A stretch of 64,000 nt of DNA from Okapia johnstoni (GCA_024291935.2 CM044322.1:26659405-26723404), one strand, 5' to 3'; numbered from the stretch's first letter, positions 43,369-56,119 are shown. Translations and numbers: made by a program. Notes: a model not told the origin generated them from the sequence alone.

Positions 43369-45209
43369 AGTAGAGCCTTTACCTAGCCCCAGATCTCTCT
43401 GGTCCTAGGTCCTGCATTCTTTGCTGGTCTGGCCCCCGGTTGCCTCCTTGCACCTATGAGTCTTTCTAACTTGGAGCTGTGTATTTTTGCACGCATGCTT
43501 GTGTGTATGCCTGTGAGTATGTGCTGTGTGTTTGTATGTGTGTGTATTTGTATGTGAGTGTGTTGCCTACATGAGCTGTAAGGAGGCCAGGCCTTAGAAG
43601 GTCATAGAAGAATGTCCTTCTCAACCAAGAGGTGATGGTCAGATGAGTTCCTTACAGAAGGCTGCCCTCCATTCTGCAAACTTTCCAGGCAGGAGGTTTC
43701 CAGAAAGCAGGCTCTCTGGCTTGTAGCCCCAGACATGAAAGTGGCTGCTGTCCTGCCCCGAGGGAGCCCGGATGTGGTGTCTCCAGTGCTCACCGTTCTG
43801 AATTAAACATCACAGACCTCAGTCTGCATGTGTTATGGGGCTGCCTCAGGCAGAGGACAGTTTCCTTTCACACCAAGCAATGCCAGGGAGAGCTGGGCCA
43901 CTGACCGAGTTCTGACTTCCTCTTTGATGTGCCCTCTGGTGAGCTCACCCCTCCCTGAGGCATCCCCCGACCCCCAGGGTTTGGCAAGCAAGGCCCCAAA
44001 GCAGAGACACCAGACCACAGAATGGGACAGCAAAGGACCCAAAAAAGGCCATTGTCATGTACTGAAAACCTGAGGATTTACATAATCAGGCTTCACATGC
44101 ATTATTCATAGGCTGCCTCATTCATACACAATGCAGGGGACGTGCCAGCCTGTTTGGCGCTAGACATCCTTCAGCAGAGAAGGGTCTGAAATGGCCAAGC
44201 TGAACCTGTGTCAGGGTCCCCAGAAGAGCTAGAGCTAGGAGCTTTCAAATTCGTGAAACTCACAGTTGGAGAAAAGATGTACATGAACTACAACCACAAT
44301 CATGGTGTCGCCAATGATATCATGTACTGAGCACTTTAAGTATCATATACTTTACTTTATCATCTACCAAGGGGCAGGCACCTGCTCCACACGATACAGG
44401 CTTCATCTCTCCCATCAACCCCGCAAGGGAAGCTGGTGAGCATCAGCCCACTCCAGAGAGGGGAGGGCTGAGTTGACAGAGGGTACCACTCCCTGGCTGC
44501 TCAGCTGCAGAAACAGGATTCCCTCCCACCTGCTGCCCTCTCCAGCCCATGTTCACTTTCCCACACCCCTTCCTTCTGCATCTCCCTTAGCTGGGTGCCC
44601 GCCTCGTATTTCTCTCACCATTGCTCACAGAGTATTCACTCCAGGACTCAAGTTTGCATTTGAGGCTTCTTATTACTATGTCATCAGAAATCCCTGTTTG
44701 TCAGGAAGAAAAAATAATAAATTTTACAGTTTTGCTGGATTCTAAAGGGCACGTGTATACACTCATCTTGGCATCAGTTCCTTCCAGGGAGTATGTCTTC
44801 ATTGTTTTTAAGTGGAAATTAACAGAAAATAGAATTCCTCTTTCCTAAATTTTACGTTTAGTATTTTCACAAGGAGCCTTAATTTTTAGCCTCCTGTACA
44901 AAACTTTGAAACTGTTCACCCTGTTCATTGACCTCACAGGGTTGAAGCACTGAGAGATGAAATTAACACATTGGAAGCTTCAGAATCCCCTCCCACCCCC
45001 ACCCCCAAAAATGTAGTTTGTCATCTTAAATGTTTGACCATCTCTTCACTAAGCAGCACCTTCCAGAATCAAAAGTTGTATTTCCACACTAATACCTCTG
45101 GCTGTGAACATGAGACTTGATATGAAAGGCTAGGCATTCACAGAGAACCCAGTGGTCATCACCAGGGGCTCTGGAAGGCCCTAAGTCTGTGGCTCTCTCC
45201 ACGTGGCAG

Positions 45210-45290
45210 AAAGAAGGGACCCTAGCCCAGGCCGAGCTCACGCTAATCCACGTCCAAGTCACTCGAGAAAAGGCCGCAATGACTCTCAGA
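45210..45290 (+). CDS. FHAD1: Candidate optional FHAD1 exon (27 codons), weak donor
   Basis: The stretch AAAGAAGGG... follows a good acceptor (CTCTCTCCACGTGGCAG). It stays open for exactly 81 nt (phase 0 to 0) before GTTCAG. It would encode KEGTLAQAELTLIHVQVTRE and then KAAMTLR, which has coiled-coil character and continues smoothly into the exon at 46504. The donor is poor (GTTCAG), so this exon may be rarely used or no longer functional. It is inferred from phase, composition and position only. Confidence 0.5.
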
Positions 45291-45921
45291 GTTCAGAGGC
45301 CAGAGTTGGGAGTCAAACAAACGGCATTCCAGCCCCGCCCCTGCCCCTAGTGACCCTTGAGTAGGTGTCTTGACCTCTGTATCTCAGGTTCCTCAACCAA
45401 AACAACCAAAGAAGGTAACAAGAGCCCCGCTCCGTGGGGCAGCGGGAGGGTTAAATGGCAAAATGCCCGCAGCGCCTGGCACACGGCAAGCCCCGTTTCT
45501 AAGGGGAAGAATAGACAGCCCATGGGTGGGTGGGGATTCCTGCGTTTATTTCAGGGAGCTTCCTGCCAGCTGACGCCCTCCCTGATCCTCCCAAAGCCAG
45601 CAGCTCTTCTGTGACGCTCTTTTCTCCTCGGTCAATACCACTCGGGTCAGAGCCAAGAAAGGGCCCAGATACCTTTTGTGAATGGGCTAATGCTGGGGGT
45701 TTTCAATAGGAAAAATTTAAATGCACAGAAGTGGCCATTTGAAAAGCACGTAAACCCTTTTACTTAGGGCTTGAAGTCTAAGAAAGGCTGAAGGGCACCG
45801 GCTGCTTCTGGCAGAAACCCGTTCAGCTCGCCTGCCAGTCAAATCTCCAGCCAATGAAGTCCTGACTAGGGGGCATGACCACCGCTTTGCCTATGGCCTC
45901 AGCCCAGCGAGCAAGCGTGTG

Positions 45922-46141
45922 TGATTAACTCGCTCGGTCGGGTCCCACTCTTTGCGACCCCATGGACTGTTAGCCCGTCAGGCTCCTCCGTCCACTGGAT
46001 TATCATGGCAAGAATACTGGCAAGAATACTGGAGTGGATTGCATTTTTTTCCTCCAGGGGAATCTTCCTGACCCAGGGATCGAACCGGCTGCACCTGCAT
46101 TGGCAGGCAGATTCTTTACCGCGGCGCCACCTAGGAAGCCC
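45922..46141 (-). mobile_element. Bov-tA SINE, reverse, with small internal duplication
   Basis: 'gggtcccactctttgcgacc' to 'cgccacctaggaagcccc'. A short internal repeat 'aagaatactggcaagaatactgg' lies near 46010-46031. Confidence 0.83.
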
Positions 46142-46503
46142 CCTCAGCCAGGCAGGAGCCCCCTAAACTTCCTTCTGCTTAATTAGCTCACATTCCTTGT
46201 TTCTGAGAATAAAAATGGCACCTAACTCAATAGCCTTGGATGAAATGGGAGGTTGCAAACAAAACCCTTAGTACATGGGACCACACAGGATACATGCTCG
46301 CCTGCCATCATGGTTATCCTCACTCTTCTATTTAACTCACTGTTTTCCAGGATTTCCTTGGGCCTGGGTATTCTCAAAATCCTGATTTCCTCAGCACCAC
46401 TTGTGTGTTTTTAGCCAACAAGTAGAAATTGGTGTGTCCCCGAATGGAAGGGGTGGGGAGGACACACTGAACACTGTCTTGCTCACCTGATATTTTCACT
46501 TAG

Positions 46504-46584
46504 GAACGTTTAGAGGACCTCGAACAGAGAAATGCCAAAGAGTCAGCAGCTTGCAACTGTTCCTTCAAAGAGAAAGAGAGGCAG
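46504..46584 (+). CDS. FHAD1: Candidate FHAD1 coiled-coil exon (27 codons)
   Basis: The acceptor is TTTTCACTTAG before 46504 and the donor is GTACAG at 46585. The 81 nt are phase 0 to 0. They encode ERLEDLEQRNAKESAACNCS followed by FKEKERQ, a charged helix with a Cys pair. Phase and style match the flanking FHAD1 exons. A transcript could splice exon k directly to the last exon, so this exon may be isoform-specific. Confidence 0.65.
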
Positions 46585-49064
46585 GTACAGAGACCCTTTC
46601 TGATCTTGCAGCCAGACACAAAGTAGATACCTTATTTTCAAATGGCAAGAGCTTGTGGGGTGTAAACGCCAGCGTGGGCAGCCCAAAAATCATTCCACCC
46701 TCCTCCCCTCCCCCACCCCAGCCCCTGCCCCTTCTCCTGCCTGCACCCCGCACAAGGGACCTGAGAGACCCAGGATCTGGAAGTGAGAGAAGGCAGAAGG
46801 GCAGCACAACCATCCTGGGTGCTAAATGATTTGGGGACATAGAGACAAAACCATAAGAAAACAAGAAGGTAGGAGTGAGGAATCCTAAGAATGAAGTACA
46901 GTAGGTGGAAGAAGGGGGGGATGGTACAAAATGGAGCCAGAAATAAGGATGAAGGTGCCTATTATAACACCTCCTCACCTGCCAAAGAGGAGCCCCATTA
47001 GACAGTGGGCTTTCTGGCAGCCGATGGGAAATGGAAAACCCAGCATGGTCCAGAGTTCACTGTGTCCATGAGATATGATGAGTGTGATGCTCGGAAGTGT
47101 TCCTAGAACAAAGGCAGTTCTGGATTCTCCTCCAGAGAGGACATTGTGTGGTGTAATAAACAACACCCCTAAGAATAGAAGTGCAGTGCTAGCTGGGTCA
47201 TGGCTGTGCACAGCTCTTGAGACAGACTGATGACATCATATCCCAGTGAGTCCAAGAAAAGCATGTGCACACGGGCCAGGCTCTGCCCTTCGGTGCCCAG
47301 CCATCCACTGATTGGACTTAACCCAAAAAGATATTTCAGAGCAGTGTTCAAACTGGGGTTCCCTGGAGCCCTTGGGTGCTATGGGAAGGGGATGACTCTC
47401 AACACACACACACCTTTCTCCCACCAGAGAAGCTCTGCTTTGTCTGTTTTATACCACAAGTTCCTCTTGGAATTTTGCTTGGATAAAAGGTTTAGGGAGA
47501 AAAAGGTGGGGGTGGGATGGGAAGGAAGGAGGTTGTTGGTTTAATACCACTGCTTTATAATATCTGGAAATTTGGATGGTGACTGCTTCAACTGAGTTGT
47601 TGATAAATATTGAGTGGCTGCAGGCTCAAGGCCTTCTCCACGAAAAATGCCTGGAGGACAACTATCTGTTTGATATGGGCGCATAAGCCTTCATGCACAG
47701 TCCTCTGAGGGGAGAGTTAGTGTCCTTCAGGGAGAATGGAGGAGACTTACTAGTCCCTATGACCTGTCCCAAAAGATGGCCTTACTTCCTACATGAATTT
47801 TATGAATGCCCAGTAGCATTGCCAGATTTAGGGGGGAAAAAAAACAGCACGCCCAGGATGTGTTAAATTTTAATTGCAGATAAATAACAAACAGTTATTA
47901 AGTATAAATATGTCCTAAATACTGCATGGGGGCATACGCATACTTAAAAGTATTTTGGTTTCATTCTGAAATTCAAATTGAACTGGGAATCCTGTATTTT
48001 ATCTGACAACCCCTCCAACACTTGCTGAGCACCAACTAGACTCCAGCCGGGGAGGTTCTGAAGCAAGTGTCACAAGATGGCAGCCCACAGACATATTTCA
48101 TTTGACTCACAGGATTTTTTTTGGTACATTTCAAAGTAGGGCACTTTAACAGAATACTCCAGATTTCCAGCTTCTCTGGGAAACTTGCAAGATCTGGGGA
48201 CACTAGGCCCACAATCCCACAAGTTACCATCATGAGCCTCCATCTTCCAGGCCCCTTAGAAAGGCACTGGGCTCATGGACTTGCTGCCACCCCTCCCCTG
48301 GCTCACCTCATCCACTTCCTTTACTTCCCTGGCCCCTGTAGGAATCAGGTTGGTGACCCCAGTTGATGCTCAGGACTCTCTGAGAAAGTCCCCTTCCTGA
48401 CACCCCTACACGTTCACCTGCAGGATGTCAGTCTGCAAGGGGGACCCATGTTCCCTCTCCCTTTGGTGTCTCCAGTGTCTCGGGGATGCTCTTTCTTTGA
48501 TGAACTGTCCCTGAGGTGCGGAGTCTTGAGCAGATCAGGGCAGCAATAGTAATCAAACCCCAGGGGAGTGGCAAGCTCCAGATTCTCAGTGATGGCTTCC
48601 CAACAGGCCCCCAAAGTCCCTGCCAGGGAGGTTAGCCACTGGGGCTTTTGTCATGCCTAGGCCATTGGGTGGAAACCGCTGGACATGTACAGACAACCTC
48701 CTAGTGACCTGGCAGGCTGTGCTTCCAGCTAAAGCAGATCTGTCCTCCAAGGAGAAGATAGCATCCTTCATAGCCTTATTGGTTGACCCACCTCCTTCTC
48801 TACTGGAATCTGGAACAGAGATCTCTAAGAGGTTCAGCAGGACAGTGTAGCATTGCCCCAAAGCCACACCCCATTCTACAGACACCCTCCCCATCCTTAT
48901 CCCCTCCCTCTTCTGCAGACCCTCATCCTCACGTCCTCACCTAGGAAGGCTCAACATTTCATCCGAATGGGTAGCATCCGAAAGTTGAGAAAAATCTGTT
49001 TTTCTTTGATGCAAAAGACAAAGCTCATAAGCTAAAATTTGTCAATATTCTTTCTGTGTTAAAG
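46585..49064 (+). other. Intron between candidate FHAD1 exons
   Basis: It contains the palindromic element at 47819-48012. The rest looks like unique intronic sequence with no supported exon. Confidence 0.4.
47819..48012. mobile_element. Palindromic MITE-like DNA transposon remnant
   Basis: The left end 'ttgccagattta' mirrors the right end 'tttatctgacaac'. Internal arms ('taaattttaattgcagataa' against 'tctgaaattcaaattgaact') also pair, with a central 'gcatgggggcatacg'. Long inverted arms and short length indicate a non-autonomous DNA element. I cannot name the family. Confidence 0.55.
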
Positions 49065-49118
49065 AGACGAATGTTTGTAGAGGCGGTGAAGAACAAGATG
49101 CAGAACTCAAATTTCCAG
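49065..49118 (+). CDS. FHAD1: Candidate FHAD1 micro-exon (18 codons)
   Basis: The acceptor is TTCTGTGTTAAAG before 49065 and the donor is GTGAGC at 49119. The 54 nt are phase 0 to 0 and encode RRMFVEAVKNKMQNSNFQ, a basic amphipathic helix. It fits between the exon at 46504 and the terminal exon without disturbing the frame. Confidence 0.6.
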
Positions 49119-50776
49119 GTGAGCCAGGAGAGGAGAGCAGAGAGAAAACCATAGAACATCAGCAGGAAGCCCAGTTGACAGTAACACTGTATCTGTTGTG
49201 TACTGAGCATTTAGCATGTGCCATGCACATAGAGCTAAGCACTCGAGGTGCAGTATCTCATTTTAGCATCACAACAACCCTATGGGGTAGGTTTTGTTAT
49301 TATACCCAATTTTCAGATGAGGTGTCTGAGGCTTAGAGACTTTATTTGTCCAGAGCCACACTGCTAAGTAGGAGACATCTGACACCCAGTTGAGAGTGCT
49401 GGCTTTTCTTCCTTAAGGTTATAAACTTCCAGGTAATAAACCTGATAACATTTCCAATGGCATTTCTCTTGAATTTCACAGAAGCATCCTCTAAAATTCT
49501 CTTAAAAGTTGAGAATTAAGACTTTGAAATCTTGAGCATGTTGAAACATTGCCATTGACAAATCAGCCCTGGAACTGGAATTAAGCCAATCCACGTTCCC
49601 ACTTTGCAGAAAGTAGAGGCGAGCTCTCAGGAAGCTTGAAAGCTGAACACATTTTGGTTGAATAAGAGAGAAGAGACATATTCAAGTTTGATAAAAGGCC
49701 ACAGTCATTCTGAAGCAACCAAATTATCATGGGTAGAAGAAACAAAGATATTCTAGGTGAGGGATTTATTTGGAAAATAGAAGCTTCTTCTCAACCAGCA
49801 TCCTTGTTCTAAGGCCAGAAGATGGTTACTGTCCCAGAGCAGGATATTAAAATGACAGAGAGCGTCCTGGGGGCCCCTATGGATCTGAGACTTTGCTACC
49901 CTGCAAAGTGGAAATTTGGGGAAGTTTGTCACTTATTCATTCATGTATACTACTGAAGCGGAGGAGGAAGAAAGAGCCCTAAGCTAGCTTTTGTCTGAGG
50001 ACCACCTGGGGATGTAAAATGACAGAGGGGATATTGACATGGGTCCCAGATGTTGTGGGAACACTGTGCTTCTCTGCAATATGAGACCCTCCTGGCATCT
50101 CATGCTGCCTTTGGCTTTAACAAAATAGGGGCAAATGGTGCTTTGGCTGAGAGCAAAGAGCCAGCTTCCCATTCTCCTCGCCCTCCAGCCCCAGCTTAGA
50201 AGTTGGTGTCTGAGATCTCCTTGGTTCAGAAAGGTTTCCTCCAGGTTCCCTGCCAAGTGTAGCTTGAGCAACTCCTTACTCCAGAGTGGACCTGGAGTCC
50301 TTCGGGGGATGGAGTCACCAGGACCACGTTGATAAAGACGGGACGTATAAAGTTTGCTCTCTCAGTCTCGCGTAAGAGACTCCCAGAGAGTCTCAGCCTC
50401 TCTCATAACAGAGTCTCCATCTCTAGTACGCTTCAGAACTAGCACAGTCTTCCTTTTTAAGATCCTATGGGATTCATATCGATCTTATATATTTTTTTCC
50501 ATTGCAGCTAACAGTCTTCTATAATTGTCAATCATATGCTGAAGGGGAAAATCTTCTAGTTAATAAATTGAATACCTAGTCTAGGCCACATACTGTGCTA
50601 GGAACTGGGGACAGAAAAATGAACAAAGAGATACGACCTCAGCCCTCATTCATTCAACAAATATTTGTTGAGAAGCCTGCAATATGGCAGGTAATGTTCA
50701 GGTGTTAGGATTCAACCCCAATCTCAGTGGCAGCAATATCACCCCCAAGAGGGCAAAATTCTACTTTTTTAATGTA

Positions 50777-50844
50777 TAAAGCACAGACATACACACAGTG
50801 CTATCTGTAATAAAGCACAGACATACACACAGTGCTATCTGTAA
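50777..50844. repeat. Perfect 34-nt tandem duplication
   Basis: The unit beginning 'taaagcacagacatacacac' and ending 'gtgctatctgtaa' occurs twice without a mismatch, followed by 'taatc'. Confidence 0.92.
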
Positions 50845-50868
50845 TAATCAAACTTCATGGAGGTGAGA

Positions 50869-51069
50869 ACTTCCCAGGTGGCTCAGCGGTAAAAAATCCA
50901 CCGCAATGCAGGAAATGCGGATTCAATCCCTGGGCTGGGGAGATCCCTGTAGAAGGAAATGGCAACCCACTCCAGTGTTCTTGCCTGGGAAATCCCATGG
51001 ACAGAGGAGCCTGGTGGGCTACAGTCCATGGGATCTCAAAAGAGTTGGATACGACTTAGCGGCTAAACA
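50869..51069 (+). mobile_element. Bov-tA SINE, forward
   Basis: 'acttcccaggtggctcagcg' to 'gatacgacttagcggctaaa'. Full-length. Confidence 0.86.
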
Positions 51070-51230
51070 GCAACAAAAGCGATTAGGAAAAAATGTCTAA
51101 GAAGGCTCCTTAAGGAAAAGGATGATAATGAAAAAAAGAGTGAGAAACGCCAGGTTAGATCAATGAAGAAACATGTAAAACTCCCAGTCTTTCATGGCTT
51201 TTTATTCTGGGGCAAATAAATAAACAAATA

Positions 51231-51311
51231 TTGGGTTGGATGAAAAATTAATTTGGGTTTTACCATTAAAATGTTATGGAAAAACCCAGATGAACTTTTT
51301 GGCCAACCCAG
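51231..51311. mobile_element. Mariner-type MITE, 81 bp, flanked by TA
   Basis: The terminal inverted repeats are 'ttgggttgg' (51231-51239) and 'ccaacccag' (51303-51311), and the internal arms pair ('tttgggttttaccat' with 'atggaaaaacccaga'). TA lies directly outside both ends (51229-51230 and 51312-51313), as expected for Tc1/mariner insertion. Family resemblance is to ruminant mariner derivatives. Confidence 0.8.
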
Positions 51312-53246
51312 TACTTTCTGAGTTGTTCCTGAGCTCAGAAACACTTTTCACAGGGACCTCTCCATCCCCCTCTCCAGTCCAAGGACCAGGAGAGGCCTCC
51401 CAGAAGAAGGGATGTTTAAAACCAAGACCTGAGATGGTGTGGGAATGAACTGGGATCTTTGTGCCCAGATCTGCCACTCCAGTATACCCTGAGTTAATTC
51501 CCAGTTAATTTCCAAATTTCCAATTTAAATGTCCTTATTTAAATCACAGGCTCCTATCCTGGCCTTGTTCTTCTAAGGGTGAGCAGGGAATGCGATTCCA
51601 AACATGCAGGATGAATGCCTGTTGCTGCCTGAGGTCCCTGGCTCGGGACAGACCCAGCCAGGCTCCCCCTACCCCTCAGGCCCACACTTGAATTTTCACA
51701 TTTTCCATTCCTCACCCCTTCCTTTTCCAGGTTCAGCCATCCCCTCTGCCTTTTGCTGTCCCCAACCTCATCACTCAAAAAAGTGGACCAAAGCTTGCTC
51801 TGCGGTGCTTCCCACCGCAAGCTCATGGCAGACCTGGGACTTGGGGGACCCTGGGACTAAGGAATCTTCATTTTTAACAAACATCCAGACTCTCACTCCA
51901 ACAGCCAACCCCACACCAGGTCAGGGCACTGGCCCTGGGGACCCATCCAATTTTATTGAAAATCAAACTAAAAAGGATACAAAGGAAAACTGGTTTAGAG
52001 GCAAAACATTTTCAACATTTGCTGTCTGTTTTCCTTTTATCTGGGCATTCCCACCAAGATTTGTTTTGTGGGCTAGTGTAGAGATGTTAGCCTATCTCAC
52101 CCTGAAATGTTTTCCTGCAATGATTTTGAAAGCAATCTCAAAGCACATTTCAAGGCTCCTGGCAGCCACTGGCATGGGTTAGGCACAGAACATGATTTTT
52201 AAGCCTATCTTAAAGCAAAAAGAGTTACGGAGATGGTCCTACCAGCCTCTTTCATTGAAATCCACCCAGAACCTCCTCTCAACCCCTGAGGAAGACAGGA
52301 CATTCTGGTCCCTATCTGACAGATGAGGAGACCAAGGATCACGCTTTCAGAGGCAGAGCTGAAACTTGACTACCTGTAGGCCTGCAGGCCCACTTTCCCC
52401 AGGGGCATGAGTTGGAGTCAAAAACTTGCAAGAAGTAGGGCTGGTGATGTGAAGCCTGTTGGAAAGAAACTTGCAAGTTACAATCGTATCTACAGTATAA
52501 GCAGAACCATATGAAAGAGAGATTCTTGGGTTGCAATGAATAGAAACCTATTCACAAAGAGGGAGGGGGCTTTTATAAGGATGTAAGAGTGAGTGCCTCA
52601 TAAATACTGAGAGCTGAGAGAGAGCCTGGCCTCAAAAGAGAACTGGTAGGCCATCATCTCCCAAGCATCATCTCTGTTACACACAAACACACACAGAGAA
52701 CTCATATCACCTCTCTGTGTCTAAATCTCCCCTGATCTTGTCTATCTCTGGTCATGTGATAAAAAGGATTGACCTCACGGTCCCCCAGTTCAAAGAACCA
52801 GCTCAGGTAATAAGTAGCATCATAGAGCCCATAATCCTAAATCCTAGGAGTGACGATTTGAAAAGCCGAGCCTGTGCCAAAGTGCCCAATCAGCTAAGAC
52901 CAGGGACAGAGGCATACTCATGACTGCCCCAAGCAAGGGGCATTGCTTAGAATGGGGTTAGACAGACTCCCCTTGAATATCCTGCATTTTCTCCTCCTAA
53001 GACATCAGAGACATAAGACATTCAGTTTAGTAACAGCTTTTCGAGAGAAAGTCCATCCCAATGAATCTGCCCATAGTCAGAAACTCCTGGTTTCAAAAAA
53101 AAAAAGAAAGAAAATATAAGAAGAGAAAGCTTGATCTGTATATCTGGAAGGGAGTGCACTGGAATGTCAATCAGGTTACCTGTGGGTAGTGTGAGAATGG
53201 TGGATCGTTTCAGCTTCTTTTTGCACACATCTATGTCTGTATATAA

Positions 53247-53471
<225 letters not shown>

Positions 53472-53920
53472 AAACATCATCCCACCGGGTCTCACGAGAT
53501 CCTCCTCCGTGAGTCAGAGAGACTCTCCCTCACCAAATCACAAAGACACTTTTTTAGGACTTAAAAGATTGTTACCCTGTGTGTTGCTTCCTAGACTGGT
53601 ATTTTGCATAGTGCAATTTTTCGGAGTGTGGGGGGGGAGGGGCTGTTTTCACAGCTATCTACGAATGTAAGCGCACTCAGGCATATGAAGAATTAGTCCG
53701 AAATTCCTACTCCTAGGCCCAGTAGATAAACTTATGTGTCTGGGTTGTTACATACCCAAATGTCATACCTCCATGAAGCCAAGAAACCCACAGTTGAGAA
53801 AACCCAGGGCATATTACTGGGGCCACAGAACAGAAAGATAACCTCAGGGGCTGCTGGGGCCACAGCATAGTGCATTTATATCTGAATTTCTTATAATAAA
53901 TTTGAACACCAACCTGTTTT
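53472..53920 (+). other. FHAD1: FHAD1 3' untranslated region
   Basis: This non-coding stretch runs from the stop codon to just beyond the first canonical poly(A) signal. No repeat is obvious in it. The cleavage point is estimated at 10-25 nt past the signal. Confidence 0.6.
53895..53900 (+). promoter_or_regulatory. Poly(A) signal AATAAA for FHAD1
   Basis: A canonical hexamer lies 424 nt after the FHAD1 stop codon, in the context CTTATAATAAATTTG. It is the first AATAAA downstream of the stop. Confidence 0.65.
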
Positions 53921-53999
53921 TATCGCTTCCATAACAATGAGTCACATGTATATGGCATTCGGCAGTTTTCAAAACCCTTCTCATCTAATCTTCCTCCAA

Positions 54000-54135
54000 G
54001 CCCTGGGAGGTAAATAGTATTATATTCCCCATTTTACAAATGAGGAAGCTGAGGTCCAGAGAGGTTAAATGGCCCATCTAAAGTCACACAACTAGGAAAT
54101 TCAAGGGTTGGGTCTGGAACCCAGGTTTTTAACTC
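54000..54135 (-). mobile_element. MIR remnant, reverse
   Basis: 'ccccattttacaaatgagga', 'agctgaggtccagagaggtt' and 'gtcacacaactagga' are hallmarks of the MIR core in reverse. Confidence 0.65.
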
Positions 54136-54547
54136 CCGTCTCACACTGCCCATTCTGTCACAGCAGGATAAGCCCAGTAGTTCAAGTCACAGGCCATCAG
54201 GACAGACCAAGTACCCAGTCACCAAAAGGCACCCACTGCCCAGGTGGACACACTCTTTTTCCATGGTATTTTGAGAGACTTTCATTTTTGCCCTCTCTGC
54301 AGCCATCTGTTCTCTCTCTGCCTTTCTTATATGGCCAAGACCACCAAAAAATGGGAGGAACAGCAGCAGTCATGAATATTACTAATTTTTTTTAATTTTA
54401 AAAAGCCACAATAAAAATGATTTTATATTTTAAAACCAAATGCATTCTTTATACTGATTAAAACTAGAAGGAAATAGGAAAAATTATTTGCGTGATATTC
54501 CACTAAAGGTACATCTTACACATGATCTTAAAAATAATCTTGAAGGG

Positions 54548-54690
54548 AATTCCCTGGTGATCTAGTGGTTAAGCCTCCATGCTTTCAAAGCAGGGGGTGC
54601 AAGTTCAATCCCCGATCAGGGAACTAAGATCCCACATGCCTCATGGTGGTGCAGCCAAAAAAATAAAATAAATTTTTTAAAAAGAGTTTT
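54548..54690 (+). mobile_element. CHR-type SINE, forward
   Basis: 'attccctggtgatctagtgg' through 'ggaactaagatcccacatgc' and an A-rich tail. Confidence 0.75.
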
Positions 54691-55784
54691 AAATTATTTT
54701 TAAAAAATAATAATAGTAATCTTGAAAACCCCAGTTTTCCATAAGGAATATGATATTCCCCAAATCCGTAAATCCAAAATCCATATCCCCAAAATCCAAA
54801 AAGCAGTCTCCAGCACAAGAAAAGATTCCTGTTTAGAAGCTGGCTAATGTTTGGAAGCCAAATTGTGTGTGTGGGAAAAAAATACTTAATTTTGTTGAAC
54901 ATGAATATTTGAATTTGCAGAAGTCAAATGTGATGCCTCTGTGACTCCACTATATTTTAGGTCTCTCAAAGGACATGTTAGTTTTATCATATCAACTTTG
55001 CAACCCACGATGGTGATTTCCTTTCTTCACTCCTTGAACTAGATGGTTCTTTGGGTATCACCTCAGCCACATACCCCTTTCTCTGAGGATGCACACTGCT
55101 CTCCTCCAGTCAGGTTTGCCCTAGCTAATGCTGCTTTCCTGGCCACAGCGGGTTGGCTGAGCAATAGATAGTTTACCCAAGCCAGACCAATCAGGTTTCA
55201 CTTCTAACCCAAGCTGGGCCAATCAGCACCTCTGCCCTTGGTATTGGAAGTAGGGCACAGGATCACCACACAGGTTATAAGTGGTAGTGCAGTGGACACT
55301 ACAAGTCCCTTATTCATCGCCCCCCTCTACTGTATAAGCTGAAGGTTAAGCACTGTCATTTCCCAGCTTCCCTTGCAGCTAGACCCAGCCATGTTCCTCA
55401 GTTCTGGCCAATGACATGCAAGTGAAGGTCCTAGACAGGGCTTCCCTTCTGGAAGTAAAGGCAAGACTTTGCTAGGAGATTTTTCCCTTTGTCCCTTTGT
55501 CTTGTCTGCTTTTTCTCTCCCGGAGCTCAGACTTGGAGCTGGAGCAGCCATGCTGGAAATCACCAGGAAACAAGCAAGAGGCTAAAGCCCACCTCAAGGA
55601 CAACGGAATGGAAAGATGTGAAAAGCCTGGGTGGGAGCCTGGTAACGTCACTGTGCTGTACACCACAGTGTACTGAACAGCCTACCTCTGTACATCCTGT
55701 TGTGTAAATAAACAAATCCCTCTCTGTTTAAGTCACTGTAGTCAGGTGTACCTGTGTGTGCTGTGGAGCAAACCACTTAAAACT

Positions 55785-55968
55785 TCTCAGTCGTGTCTGA
55801 CTCTTTGCGACCCTATGGACTGTAGCCCACCAGGCTCCTCTGTCCATGGGATTCTCCAGGCAAGAACACTAGAATGGATTTCCATTCCCTTCTCCAGGGT
55901 ATCTTCCCGACCCAGAGATTGAACCTGGGTCTCCTACATTGCAGGCAGATTCTTTACCATCTGAGCAA
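55785..55968 (-). mobile_element. Bov-tA SINE, reverse
   Basis: 'cagtcgtgtctgactctttg' to 'attctttaccatctgagcaa'. Confidence 0.83.
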
Positions 55969-56119
55969 CTTGCTGACTTAACAATGGTGAACACTATTTC
56001 TCATGATTTCATGGGTCAAGCAGGACACATGTACTGGTCTGGGTTGGCCTGGCTGGAGCTGGATGGTTTTGGATGCCTTGTGTACATGCCTGGTCATTGA
56101 CAGGCAAGCTGGGTGAGAG

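Noticed and set aside
51604..52182. 192-codon open frame on the plus strand
   Set aside because: No recognisable domain, Pro/Ser/Thr-rich chance composition, no splice sites fitting FHAD1 phase and no promoter signal. Treated as chance.
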